From Actinokineospora globicatena (GTDB lineage Bacteria; Actinomycetota; Actinomycetes; Mycobacteriales; Pseudonocardiaceae): a stretch of 64,000 bases of DNA. Position 1 is the stretch's first letter. Each line of letters starts with the position of its first letter. Under the pieces are notes generated by a model that saw only the letters and a list, made by a program, of their open reading frames with translations, ran no database searches and had not been told where the DNA came from. The DNA lies in the NCBI RefSeq assembly GCF_024171945.1, contig NZ_JAMTCR010000002.1, forward strand, positions 1-64,000, read 5' to 3'. Of the stretch, positions 9,343-18,250 are shown piece by piece. The translations under genes were made by a program, and so were the position numbers.

Positions 9343-10865
9343 GCAGGGGACGCACCGTAGCGATCAGCGCGGGCGCGCTGGCCGTGCTGCTGGGCGCGCT
9401 GGACACCTACGTGGTGGTCAGCGTGCTCCGGCAGATCATGGGTGACCTGGAGATCGCGGTGAACCGCCTCGAACAGGTCACCCCCATCATCACCGGCTAC
9501 CTGCTGGGCTACATCGCGGCGATGCCGCTGCTCGGGCAGGCGTCGGACCGGTTCGGGCGCAAGCTGCTGCTGCAGCTGTGCCTGGTCGGGTTCCTGGCGG
9601 GCTCGGTGCTGACCGCGCTGGCCGAGGACCTGCCGACCCTGGTCGCGGGCCGGGTCGTGCAGGGCATCGCGAGCGGTGCGCTGCTGCCCGTGACCATGGC
9701 GCTGGCGGCCGACCTGTGGGACGAGCGACGCCGGTCGACCGTGCTCGGCACCGTCGGCGCCGCGCAGGAACTCGGTAGCGTTATCGGCCCGCTCTACGGG
9801 GTAGCACTCGCCGGTCTCCCCCTGTGGGCTGACGCGTTCGGCATTTCCGGCTGGCGTGGCGTGTTCTGGGTCAACGTCCCCCTGGCCGTGCTGGCGATGG
9901 TGGCGATCCAGTTCACCGTGCCCGCGCACCGCAAGTCAGCCGATCCGGTCCGCGTCGACGTGGTGGGCGGGCTGCTGCTCGCGTTGACGCTTGGCCTCAC
10001 CGTGGTCGGTCTGTACAACCCGGACCCGCGCAACGCCGTGCTGCCACCGTGGGGGTTAGGGACGCTGATCGGTGCTGCGGTGGCACTTGCCGCGTTCCTG
10101 CTGTGGGAGCGCCGATCCCGCACGAAGCTGATCGACCCCGCTGGCGTGAACATGCGGGTGTTCCTGGCTGCCCTTGTGGTGTCCGCGCTCGCCGGGTCGG
10201 CGTTGATGGTGACCCTTGTGGACGTGGACCTGTTCGCCCAGGCGCTACTCGGCAAGAACGACGAGGGCGGCGTCCTGCTGTTGCTGCGCTTCCTCATCGC
10301 ACTACCGATCGGCGCCGTCGCCGGAGGCTACCTGGCGGCCCGCTTCGGCGAACGCGTCGTAACCGCTGCGGGCATGGCCATCGCGGGGGTCGGGTACCTG
10401 CTCATGTCGCAGTGGCCGGTGAACCCCGTAGCCGCGACATCGCTGTTCGGGCTGTCGCGAGTGGACGTTGACCTGGTGGTCGCCGGGCTCGGGTTGGGGC
10501 TGGTGATCGCGCCACTGTCGGCGGTGGTGCTGCGGGTGGTTCCTGCGGAGCGGCACGGCATCGCGTCGGCCGGTGTGGTCGTGGCGCGGATGACGGGCAT
10601 GCTGGTGGGGGTGGCGGCGCTCTCAGCTTGGGGGCTGCACCGGTTCCACACGTTGACTGCGTCGTTGGCTGTTCCGCTGCCTTGGGGCAAGACGGCGGAG
10701 GTGGCGGCGCGGGAACAGCGTGAGTACCTGGACGCTTTGCAGGCGGCGTTGTTGACGCAGTTCACGGAGATCTTTCTGATTACCGCGGTGCTGTGCGGGG
10801 TGGGTGCTGGGGTGGCGTTGTTGTTGGGAGTTCCGTCGCGGGAACGGGTTGCTGTGGAGGGGTGA
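9339..10865 (+). CDS. p55: P55-like MFS efflux/lipid exporter
   Basis: This is a 508-residue, 14-TM DHA2-type MFS protein. Early motifs include [17 protein letters not shown] in TM1, the MFS motif A-like [10 protein letters not shown] loop and [21 protein letters not shown]. With LprG, the mycobacterial relative (Rv1410c) exports triacylglyceride and underlies drug tolerance; the same role is inferred here from the 4-bp gene overlap and sequence resemblance. Later TM helices contain an [17 protein letters not shown] segment. No defect is visible. Confidence 0.92.
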   Translation: MSRGRTVAISAGALAVLLGALDTYVVVSVLRQIMGDLEIAVNRLEQVTPIITGYLLGYIAAMPLLGQASDRFGRKLLLQLCLVGFLAGSVLTALAEDLPTLVAGRVVQGIASGALLPVTMALAADLWDERRRSTVLGTVGAAQELGSVIGPLYGVALAGLPLWADAFGISGWRGVFWVNVPLAVLAMVAIQFTVPAHRKSADPVRVDVVGGLLLALTLGLTVVGLYNPDPRNAVLPPWGLGTLIGAAVALAAFLLWERRSRTKLIDPAGVNMRVFLAALVVSALAGSALMVTLVDVDLFAQALLGKNDEGGVLLLLRFLIALPIGAVAGGYLAARFGERVVTAAGMAIAGVGYLLMSQWPVNPVAATSLFGLSRVDVDLVVAGLGLGLVIAPLSAVVLRVVPAERHGIASAGVVVARMTGMLVGVAALSAWGLHRFHTLTASLAVPLPWGKTAEVAAREQREYLDALQAALLTQFTEIFLITAVLCGVGAGVALLLGVPSRERVAVEG

Positions 10866-11093
10866 GTGGGGGGTTATCCACAGGGGGTGGAGTTGTCCAC
10901 AGGGCTGACTTTCAGCCTCTCCGGTCTTGTGTGCTCGTCGGTAGGCTCTATATTCGGGGGACTTTGGGCGGGTTGATCTTGGCGGCCGTGGTTGGTGGGG
11001 CGTTGAGCTGGGGGAAGTCCGGGTGTCGGGCCTTTGCTTCGCTGCGGTAGACGCCTCGCCTGCGGCATCGAACAGGCGCGAGTTTCGAGCTTT
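10866..11093. repeat. Intergenic DnaA-box-like pair and GTCGGTAGGCT leader-like element
   Basis: TTATCCACA (10873-10881), a perfect DnaA-box match, is followed after 13 bp by TTGTCCACA, and about 50 bp later by GTCGGTAGGCTCTATATTCG. This DnaA box plus GTCGG...TAG.CT order recurs in the 113-bp repeats at 18138 and 40939. It resembles, from memory, leaders in front of DUF222/HNH (13E12) genes, but no such gene follows. Confidence 0.45.
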
Positions 11094-11239
11094 GCTCGAT
11101 GGGGCGAACTTGTTTTGCGCGGGGCCCCGAGACCACCCGTGGCAGGACCGCAAAGCAGGGGCCCAAAAGCATGGCCCTGTCCGCGCAACGACGCTACGGG
11201 TGGTCCTCCCCCACACAAAACAAGTCCACCCCATCGAGC
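11094..11239. repeat. Large imperfect inverted repeat (MITE-like)
   Basis: The left arm 11094-11138 (GCTCGATGGGGCGAACTTGT...) is mirrored by the right arm 11198-11239 (...ACAAGTCCACCCCATCGAGC), with a 59-bp centre that itself has a weaker CAGGG/CCCTG pairing. The whole 146 bp can fold back on itself. No reading frame and no clear target-site duplication are seen. It may be a non-autonomous element or a repetitive extragenic palindrome. Confidence 0.6.
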
Positions 11240-11265
11240 CGGCCTGGCACCAGCGGCTTGAGGGA

Positions 11266-11402
11266 GCGGTGGTGGGCCAACGTCGTCGGCGGGCGTCTTG
11301 AGGCCAACGTTGTCGGCGGGTGCTCTAGGGCCAATTTTGTTGGCGTGTGCTTTAGGGCCAAGGGGGTCGGCGGGCGGTGTTGGGGTCAATGTCGTTGACG
11401 GG
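11266..11402 (+). repeat. Degenerate direct repeats, about 30-bp period
   Basis: Four to five degenerate copies of a unit like GGGCCAACGTCGTCGGCGGG follow one another (11275, 11302, 11328, 11357, 11383 approximately), each separated by about 10 variable bases. No conserved spacers as in CRISPR. The rest of the gap to 11598 is GC-rich low complexity with a good ribosome-binding site just before the acetyltransferase. Confidence 0.5.
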
Positions 11403-11598
11403 TGAGTGGGGGCAGTGCGGGCGGGGTCCTGGCCTGTCGGTGGTGGGTGGGGCTGGTGGGTGGGGGCTTGGCGGAGCGGAAAGGCGTTCGGGTGGGGGTG
11501 GGGGTGGTGGGTGGGTTATTTGGGTGTGGCGCGGTCGGGTTGTTGGGACAGTGGGGCGTTCCTGGTGCGGGGCTGGAAACTCGGAGGGGGAGGCTCGG

Positions 11599-12362
11599 AT
11601 GAGTGATGGGGTGTGGGGTCGGGTCCGGGAATTCGAGGAGCGGTTCGCTAGGGCGCAGGCCACTGAAGTGGTGGAGTGGGGGTGGGGGTATGCGGTGGTG
11701 CAGGCGGAGTTTTGGGCTTCTTGGCACCACAACCGGGTGGTGGTCACGGGGGAGGTTGAGCGGGGGTGGTTCGGGGGGCTGCTGACGAGGTGTTGGGTGG
11801 CCGGGGGCTTGGGCATCGGTTGGTGCAGTTCGAGCGGGACGAGGTAGGGGCGGCCGCGGCGGCGGAGTTCGCTGGTTATGGGGTGCACGAGCGGGTCTTG
11901 ACGATGGTGCACTCCGGGGTGTTGCCGCCGGAGGGCGGTGGGCGGGTCGAGGCGTTGTCGGTGGCCGAGTTGGTGCCGTCGCTCGTGGCGGACTGGCGGT
12001 TGGGAGAGCCGGGCCGCACCGAGGAGCAGGTTCGGCAGTTGGCGGAGCGGATCACACTGTACGAGCGCGGGGCCGACGTCACGTTCCTCGGTGTTCGGGA
12101 CGACAACGGTGATGTCATCGCGCGTGGGGAGTTGTACGTCGCGGACGGGGTCGCGCAGTTCGAGGACGTGATCGTGCGGGCGGAGCACCGGGGGAAGGGG
12201 CTGGGCAAGCAGCTCTTCTCGGCGGCGTTGCACCGCTCGGCGGCGGCCGGGGCGGATGTGTGGTTCTTGATCGCGGATGACGACGACTGGCCGCGTGGGT
12301 GGTACGAGCGACTGGGGTACCGGGCCGGACCGGTGATGCACGTCTACCAGGGCATGGCCTAG
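11599..12362 (+). pseudogene. GNAT family N-acetyltransferase with apparent frameshift
   Basis: Translation from ATG 11599 (preceded by GGAGGGGGAGG) gives the N-terminus of an actinobacterial acetyltransferase (MSDGVWGRVREFEERFARA). The frame then leaves the family sequence at about 11760-11778. The remainder (AADEVLGGRGLGHRL onwards) continues in another frame to 12362. The second part contains the acetyl-CoA site EHRGKGLGKQL and the WYERLGY end. The shift is equivalent to one missing base and falls in G-runs (11762-11766 and 11773-11778), so a sequencing error, a phase-variable tract or a real lesion are all possible. The 3' end overlaps the convergent protease gene by 4 bp. Confidence 0.7.
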
Positions 12363-13894
12363 CAGGTGAGGTCTTGGGTGGGGAGCTTCAGTTCCACCAG
12401 GTAGTCGACGCCTGCGTTGTCGACGCAGGAGGAGCCGTCCAGGAAAGCCGTGTGTTGGGTGGCTTTGTAGGTGATGAGGCGGGCGTTGAGGGACTTGGCG
12501 AGGTTCACGCCCGCGGCGTAGGGGGTGGCGGGGTCGCCGGTGGTGGAGATGACTACGAGGGTGGGGATGCCCGCGACCTTCGGTTGGTGGGGCTCGCTGG
12601 TGTTGGGGACCGGCCAGAAGGCGCAGGTGTCCAGGGCGGGGAGTTGTGGCTCGGTGTCGGCCATGAAGGTGCCCTTGGTGGCCTCGACGATCTCGCGGGA
12701 GGTCGACTCGAGTTGGGCGCGGTCGGTGATCCGGGGCTCGTCGACGCAGCGGATGGCGGTCAGGGCGGCCATCAGGTTCGTGTACTCGCCCTCGTCGTCG
12801 CGGCCCAGGTAGGCGTCGGCGAGGAGCATGAGGGTGTCGCCCTTGCCCTGGGTGAGTTCCTTGAGCGCCTGGGTCAGGATCGGCCAGTACTCGTCGTTGT
12901 AGAGGGCGGCGGCGATGCCGGTCGTGGCGTCGCTGAGCGACAGCGCGCGGTCGTCGACCTTCAGCGGCGCGTCCTCCAGCGGCTTGAGCAGCTCCTCAAG
13001 CCGCGCCTTGGTCTTGACCTCGCACTTGGCGCACTGGGCGAAGTACGCGTCCAGTGCCTGCTCGAAGCCCTTGACCTGGCCGATGACCTGCTGCACCGGG
13101 TCCTGGTTCGGGTCGACCGCGCCGTCGAGGATCATCGAGCGGACGTTGGCGGGGAACGCCTCGGCGTAGGCGGTGCCTATGCGGGTGCCGTAGGAGTAGC
13201 CCAGGTAGTCGAGCTTCTCCTCGCCCAGCGCCGAGCGCAGGACGTCCATGTCGCGCACGACGTCCCGGGTGCCGACGTTGGCCAGCACCTCGGCGCCGCC
13301 GCTGCGCTGGGCGCACTTCTCGGCGAACTCCTTGTTGTCCGCCTCCACCTCGGGGACGGTGTCCAGCGACGGGGCGACGCGCTCGGCGTCCATCTCCGCG
13401 TCGTCCAGGCACTCGATCCGCGGCTCGCTGACCCCGACTCCGCGCGGGTCGAACCCGATGATGTCGAAGCGCTGAACAAGAGCTGTCTTCTTAGCCTTAC
13501 CCGCGATGTAGACCGCGGCAGACATACCGGACGCACCAGGGCCGCCAGGGTTAATCATCAGCGAACCGACTTTCTCCCCACTGGCGCGTTGGCGCAAGAC
13601 GCCGATCGTGATGGTGCGGCCGTCCGGCTTCGTGTAGTCCAACGGGACGCTCAGCAGCGCGCACTCGACGCCCTTGGTGGCGAAGGCGCCCTTGCTCTCG
13701 TCGTCGTGGGCCATGGCCCGGCAGTCCCGCCAGACCAGCGCTTGACCGTAGTAGCGGTCGAGCCCAGCGGGCACGGGCCCCTTAGGACCGAGCTGCTCGG
13801 TGACGCCGACGATCGGGGTACCGGTGATGGTGGTGGTGCAGCCGCTCACCACGAGTGCGGCCGCTGCCAACACGATCACGCGAGATGTACGCAC
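12359..13894 (-). CDS. Secreted lipoprotein serine protease, Hip1/tripeptidyl aminopeptidase type
   Basis: This 511-residue protein has a lipoprotein signal with lipobox VSGC (Cys19). It has an S33 alpha/beta hydrolase domain with SLMINPGGPGASG for the oxyanion region and the nucleophile elbow GYSYG (Ser at about 233), and a C-terminal TAP-like domain with VVISTTGDPATPY and a late ATQHTAF histidine. It is a homologue of mycobacterial Rv2223c/Rv2224c (CaeA/Hip1), envelope-anchored proteases. It sits 12 bp downstream of a paralogue in the same orientation, so the two form a likely operon. Which one is the functional Hip1 counterpart cannot be decided here. Confidence 0.9.
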   Translation of the reverse strand: MRTSRVIVLAAAALVVSGCTTTITGTPIVGVTEQLGPKGPVPAGLDRYYGQALVWRDCRAMAHDDESKGAFATKGVECALLSVPLDYTKPDGRTITIGVLRQRASGEKVGSLMINPGGPGASGMSAAVYIAGKAKKTALVQRFDIIGFDPRGVGVSEPRIECLDDAEMDAERVAPSLDTVPEVEADNKEFAEKCAQRSGGAEVLANVGTRDVVRDMDVLRSALGEEKLDYLGYSYGTRIGTAYAEAFPANVRSMILDGAVDPNQDPVQQVIGQVKGFEQALDAYFAQCAKCEVKTKARLEELLKPLEDAPLKVDDRALSLSDATTGIAAALYNDEYWPILTQALKELTQGKGDTLMLLADAYLGRDDEGEYTNLMAALTAIRCVDEPRITDRAQLESTSREIVEATKGTFMADTEPQLPALDTCAFWPVPNTSEPHQPKVAGIPTLVVISTTGDPATPYAAGVNLAKSLNARLITYKATQHTAFLDGSSCVDNAGVDYLVELKLPTQDLTC

Positions 13895-13906
13895 GTCTCC
13901 ATACTG

Positions 13907-15487
13907 TCAGGCCGAGCAGCGAATGCCCTCTTGTGGCAACCGGAGCTCGGTGAGGTAGGCGGCGCCAGCGTCGTCCACGCAGCGCACACCCTGCAGGAAC
14001 GCGGTGTGCTGAGTGGCCTCGTAGGTCAACAACCTGCCGCCCAGCGCGTCGGCCAACGCCACACCCGCTTCGTAGGGCGTCGCCGGGTCACCTGTTGTGG
14101 ATATGACCAACACCGGCGGAAGGCCCTCTACGGACGGGAGGTGCGGCGTGCTGGTAGGCGGCACGGGCCAGAACGCACAAGCGTCAAGAGCCTCAGAAGC
14201 CGGCTTTCCGTCGTCTAAAAACGGGGCGGCTTGCTTGTAGCGCCGCTGGGCCTCTAACACTGCCGCGCGGTTGGTGACACGGGTGTCATCGACGCAGCGG
14301 ACCGCGACGAACGCGTCCTGTGTGGTCGTGTACCGGCCGCTCTTATCCCGCTCGAGGTAGGCGTCAGCTAGAGCCATGAGCGTGTGGGACCGGTTCTGCT
14401 TGAGTTCGTTGAGCCCGGTGTTGAGCAGCTCCCACAGCTGCTCCGAGTACAGGGCCTGGGTGACACCGGTGGTGGCGTCCGAGTACGACAGCCGCCGACC
14501 GTCACCGGTCTCGATCGGGCGCTCGGCCAGTGGCCGGACCAGGGCGTGGAACGCGCGCAGCGCGCGGGTGGCGTCGCGGCCGAGCGCGCAGTCCTGCCGC
14601 TGCACGCACCAGGCGACGAAGTCGGTGAACGCGGACTGGAAGCCGGTGGCCTGGGCGACCAGCTCGGCCACCGCGTCCTGGGTGGGGTCCACGGCGCCGT
14701 CGAGCACCATGGCGCGGACGTTGCCGGGGAACGCCTCGGCGTAGGTGCTGCCGATCCGGGTGCCGTAGGAGTACCCCAGGTAGGTCAGCTTCTCGTCGCC
14801 GAGCGCGGAGCGCAGCACGTCGAGGTCCCTGGCGACGTCGCGGGTGCCGATGTTGGCCAGCATCGCCGCGCCCTTGCCGGTGCGTTCGGCGCACTTGGTG
14901 GCGTAGGCGCGCTGGTCGGCCTCGACCTTGGCGACCCCCTGCGGCGAGGTGTCGAGCTCGTCGTCCTCGGCGCGTTCGACGTCGCGCTCGGCGTCGGTCA
15001 GGCAGCGGACCACGGGCTCGCTCGCCCCGGTGCCGCGCGGGTCGAACCCGACGAAGTCGAAGCGCTGGTTCACCCCGGCCACACCGGACAAACGGGCCGC
15101 CGTGGACAAGCCGGACACGCCGGGCCCGCCGGGGTTGATGATGAGTGACCCGATCCTCGCGCCATCATCAGTTGCCGGTTTTCGCGACAGCGCCAGGGTG
15201 ATCGTGTCGCCGCCGGGCGCGGTGTAGTCGAGCGGGACGGTCAGCCGGGCGCACCGCAGGCCAGGGGCGCGCAACGGCTGGCGATCACCATCCGTTCGGG
15301 CGTAGGGGGCGCAGTCTTCCCAGGTCAGTGCCTGGCCGTAGTACCGTTCCAGCCCGGCGGGCACGGCACCGCGAGGTCCGCGCTGTTCGGTCACCGGCGC
15401 GGGGGGTTCGTCGCTCGAACAGGCCGCGAGCGCGCTCGCGGTGAGGGCGAGCGCGGCAACCAGAGCCCTCGCGACCGACCTCCGCAC
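13907..15487 (-). CDS. Secreted lipoprotein serine protease, Hip1/TAP type (paralogue)
   Basis: The 526-residue lipoprotein (lipobox LAAC, Cys23) has the same architecture as its neighbour: a LIINPGGPGVSG oxyanion segment, nucleophile elbow GYSYG, and a TAP C-terminal domain with VISTTGDPATPYEAG and a late ATQHTAFLQG histidine. It is first in the two-gene set and is divergent from secA2, with about 97 bp between the starts. Both paralogues keep all catalytic motifs, so neither looks decayed. The M. tuberculosis counterpart locus also has two adjacent copies. Confidence 0.9.
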   Translation of the reverse strand: MRRSVARALVAALALTASALAACSSDEPPAPVTEQRGPRGAVPAGLERYYGQALTWEDCAPYARTDGDRQPLRAPGLRCARLTVPLDYTAPGGDTITLALSRKPATDDGARIGSLIINPGGPGVSGLSTAARLSGVAGVNQRFDFVGFDPRGTGASEPVVRCLTDAERDVERAEDDELDTSPQGVAKVEADQRAYATKCAERTGKGAAMLANIGTRDVARDLDVLRSALGDEKLTYLGYSYGTRIGSTYAEAFPGNVRAMVLDGAVDPTQDAVAELVAQATGFQSAFTDFVAWCVQRQDCALGRDATRALRAFHALVRPLAERPIETGDGRRLSYSDATTGVTQALYSEQLWELLNTGLNELKQNRSHTLMALADAYLERDKSGRYTTTQDAFVAVRCVDDTRVTNRAAVLEAQRRYKQAAPFLDDGKPASEALDACAFWPVPPTSTPHLPSVEGLPPVLVISTTGDPATPYEAGVALADALGGRLLTYEATQHTAFLQGVRCVDDAGAAYLTELRLPQEGIRCSA

Positions 15488-15584
15488 CGGTGTGATCCTG
15501 CCACCCGGATGCGGAACTCACCTGCCGTGCTGCACCGTTAGGTGGCAGGGCGAGAATTGCGTCACGTGGTGGACGAGGGAAGAG

Positions 15585-17948
15585 GTGGCCGGAGACGTGG
15601 CTGCGTTTCTGACACGGGTCAAGAGCGGGTTCCAACGCCTGTTGGAGCGCCCGTCGACCGTCGACCTCAAGAGGTACGCCGAGGTCCTGACCTCGATCGA
15701 ATGGCGTGAGGAGCGGGTAGCCAAGCTGGACGACGCCGAGCTGACCGAGGCGGCCGCCGCGCTGCGCGAGAAGGTCACGGGCAGCGCCAAGGACCTGGAC
15801 AGCCAGGCGATGGTCGAGCTGTGCGCGCTCGGCCGGGAGGCGGCGCGGCGCGCGCTGGACCAGCGGCCCTACGACATGCAGCTGGTCGGCGCGATGGAAC
15901 TGCTGCACGGGCGGGTCGTGGAGATGGGCACCGGTGAGGGCAAGACCCTCGCGGGCGCGCTCGCCGCGGCCGGGTACGCGCTGCAGGGCCGGTCGGTGCA
16001 CGTCATGTCGGTCAACGACTACCTGGCCCGCCGGGACGCGGAGTGGATGCGCCCGGTGTACGAGCTGCTCGGCGTCTCCGTCGGCTGGGTCGACCAGGAG
16101 GCGGACGCCGAGCACCGGCGCGCGGCGTACGCGGCCGACGTGACCTACGGCGCGGTCAGCGAGATCGGCTTCGACGTGCTGCGCGACCGGCTGTGCGTCG
16201 ACCCGGACGAGCTGGTGCAGCGGGCCCCGGACGTGGCGCTGATCGACGAGGCCGACTCGGTGCTGGTCGACGAGGCGCGGGTGCCGCTGGTGATGGCGGG
16301 CTCGACCGACGACAGCCAGGGCGACCCGGAGGTGGCGCAGGTCGTGCGGGCGCTGCGGCCCGGTCAGCACTACGAGCGCGACGAGGACAACCGCAACGCC
16401 TGGTTGACCACCCGCGGCGCGAAGGTCGTGGAGAAGGCACTCGGCGACATCGACCTGTACTCCGGCGACCACTCCGACCGGCTCGCGGCGGTCAACGCGG
16501 CGCTGCACGCGCACGCGCTGCTGCAGCGCGACGTCGACTACATCGTCCGCGACGGCAAGGTCCACCTGATCAACACCTCCCGCGGCCGGATCGCGCTGCT
16601 GCAGCGCTGGCCGGACGGGTTGCAGGCGGCGGTGGAGGCCAAGGAGCGGCTCAAGCCGACCGAGAGCGGCGAGGTGCTCGACTCGATCTCGGTGCAGGGC
16701 CTGGTCGGCCGGTACCAGCGGGTGTGCGGGATGACCGGCACCGCGCAGGCCGTCGCCGAGCAGCTGCGCGAGTTCTACGAGCTGAAGGTCTCGGTGATCC
16801 CGCCGAACAAGCCGTGCGTGCGCGAGGACGAGCCGGACCGGGTCTACGAGACGGTGGAGGCCAAGGAGTCCGCGCTGGTCAAGGAGATCGTCGAGCAGCA
16901 CAAGGGCGGGCGGCCGATCCTGGTCGGCACCATGGACGTCGCCGAGTCCGAGCGGATCGCCGAGAAGCTGACCGAGGCGGGCGTGTCGAGCGTGGTGCTC
17001 AACGCGAAGAACGACGCCGAGGAAGCAGCGATCGTGGCCGAGGCGGGCGCGTTCGCGGCGGTGACGGTGTCGACGCAGATGGCGGGCCGCGGCACCGACA
17101 TCCGGCTCGGCGGCGCGGAGGGCGACAGCGACGACCACGACAAGGTCGCCGACCTGGGCGGGCTGTACGTGATCGGCTGCGGGCACTACCCGTCGAGCCG
17201 GTTGGACAACCAGCTGCGCGGCCGGTCCGGGCGCCAGGGCGACCCGGGCGGGTCCGTGGTGTTCGCGAGCCTGACCGACGACCTGGTCAACCAGTACGCC
17301 CCGGACGCGGCGGCGGGCTCGGACGCGGACGACGACGGGCGGCACACCGACGACCCGACCGCGCGCCGGTACATCGAACACGCGCAACGCGTCGCCGAGG
17401 GCGTCAACATCGACATCCACCGCAACACGTGGCGCTACACGCGGCTGATCGAACACCAGCGCGGCATCGTCCTGGCCTACCGCGACGACGTGCTGAACAC
17501 CGACCTCGCCGCCAAGCAGCTCAAGGAGCGGCTGCCGGAGCGGTGGGAGGAGCTGGACCTGCCCCCGGAGGTCCTGGAGCGGGCGGCGCGGCACGTGCTG
17601 CTGTTCCACCTGGACAGCCGCTGGTCGCAACACCTGGCATACCTGTCGGACGTGCGGGAGACCATCCACCTGCGCGCCCTCGCCAGGGAAACCCCGATCG
17701 ACGAGTTCCACCGAGCCGCGATCGGCGAGTTCCGGGGACTGCTCAAGGAGGTCGGCGACCTGGCGGCGGAGACGTTCGAAACGGCCTCGATCACCGCGGA
17801 CGGGGTGGACCTGGACGCGGCGGGGCTGCGCAGGCCTTCGTCGACGTGGACGTACATGGTGCACGACAACCCGTTCGACTCGGACGCGGAACAGGCGCTG
17901 CAGCGGGTGCGGGCGTCGCTGAAGAAGATCAAGGCCGGGAAGGCTTAG
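15585..17948 (+). CDS. secA2: Accessory preprotein translocase ATPase SecA2
   Basis: The 787-residue protein keeps the SecA motor core: Walker A MGTGEGKTLAG at about 113-123, the DEAD-like LIDEADSVLVDEAR, and motif VI-like AGRGTDIRLGG and QLRGRSGRQGDPG. It lacks the long zinc-binding C-terminal tail of housekeeping SecA, is shorter than SecA1, and ends RPSSTWTYMVHDNPF as in mycobacterial SecA2. It drives export of a subset of proteins through SecYEG. GTG 15585 is chosen because AGGGA lies 5 bp upstream; GTG 15597 is an alternative. The housekeeping secA is not in the window. Confidence 0.93.
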   Translation: MAGDVAAFLTRVKSGFQRLLERPSTVDLKRYAEVLTSIEWREERVAKLDDAELTEAAAALREKVTGSAKDLDSQAMVELCALGREAARRALDQRPYDMQLVGAMELLHGRVVEMGTGEGKTLAGALAAAGYALQGRSVHVMSVNDYLARRDAEWMRPVYELLGVSVGWVDQEADAEHRRAAYAADVTYGAVSEIGFDVLRDRLCVDPDELVQRAPDVALIDEADSVLVDEARVPLVMAGSTDDSQGDPEVAQVVRALRPGQHYERDEDNRNAWLTTRGAKVVEKALGDIDLYSGDHSDRLAAVNAALHAHALLQRDVDYIVRDGKVHLINTSRGRIALLQRWPDGLQAAVEAKERLKPTESGEVLDSISVQGLVGRYQRVCGMTGTAQAVAEQLREFYELKVSVIPPNKPCVREDEPDRVYETVEAKESALVKEIVEQHKGGRPILVGTMDVAESERIAEKLTEAGVSSVVLNAKNDAEEAAIVAEAGAFAAVTVSTQMAGRGTDIRLGGAEGDSDDHDKVADLGGLYVIGCGHYPSSRLDNQLRGRSGRQGDPGGSVVFASLTDDLVNQYAPDAAAGSDADDDGRHTDDPTARRYIEHAQRVAEGVNIDIHRNTWRYTRLIEHQRGIVLAYRDDVLNTDLAAKQLKERLPERWEELDLPPEVLERAARHVLLFHLDSRWSQHLAYLSDVRETIHLRALARETPIDEFHRAAIGEFRGLLKEVGDLAAETFETASITADGVDLDAAGLRRPSSTWTYMVHDNPFDSDAEQALQRVRASLKKIKAGKA

Positions 17949-17956
17949 CGGCCTTG

Positions 17957-17989
17957 GGTGGTGCGCTCGGGTGTGGTGGGCGCACCACC
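17957..17989 (+). terminator. Hairpin after secA2
   Basis: GGTGGTGCGC (17957-17966) pairs perfectly with GCGCACCACC (17980-17989) around a 13-base loop, 9 bp past the secA2 stop. There is no T-run, which is common for high-GC actinobacteria. Confidence 0.6.
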
Positions 17990-18137
17990 TGGATTTATCC
18001 ACTGTGGACGGTTGATGCCGTTCTGGTCTCAATGTCGATCACTCGCGGGACGACTTGCTGGCGAGCCGGGGTGGTTCTGACGGTCCCAGGCGCCTGACCA
18101 GCGAATTCCTTGCCGATGGGGTGACTGAATCCACTCT

Positions 18138-18250
18138 GATGGGTGACAGAAGTTATCCACATGTGGATCTCTGCGGGGGCTTGCTCAAGATCCACTGTCG
18201 GGGGGTGCCGATAGACTGGCCCAGGGACGCCCCCCGGAGAGGGTGGGGGC
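18138..18250 (+). repeat. 113-bp intergenic repeat with DnaA box, copy 1
   Basis: The element begins GATGGGTGACAGAAG and carries TTATCCACA, a perfect DnaA box, inside the palindrome ATCCACATGTGGAT. It then has a second ATCCAC and GTCGG, then TAGACTGGCCCAGGGACGCC, and ends GGAGAGGGTGGGGGC. A second copy of the same length lies inverted at 40939-41051; the differences are concentrated in two short internal blocks. No gene starts inside it. The resemblance to leaders of DUF222/HNH genes is a recollection, not a search result. Confidence 0.8.

Noticed and set aside
10866-10960. DnaA boxes considered as a chromosomal replication origin
   Set aside because: Only two boxes, no dnaA/dnaN/rpmH neighbours, no AT-rich unwinding region; the same boxes recur in a dispersed repeat.
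11266-11402. Direct repeats considered as a CRISPR array
   Set aside because: Units vary in sequence and length, the variable bases are too short for spacers, and no cas genes are present.
11377-11598. Upstream extension of the acetyltransferase frame from 11377
   Set aside because: The extension is Gly/Trp/Val-rich translation of repeat DNA; a strong ribosome-binding site marks ATG 11599.
12299-14218. Long open frame on the plus strand opposite the Hip1-like proteases
   Set aside because: Its product is a compositionally biased Val/Gly/Asp string with no domain and no ribosome-binding site; the minus strand has two clear lipoprotein proteases. High-GC shadow.
15285-18032. Long open frame antisense to secA2
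   Set aside because: Arg/His/Leu-rich low-complexity product opposite a well-conserved SecA2; GC-driven absence of stops.
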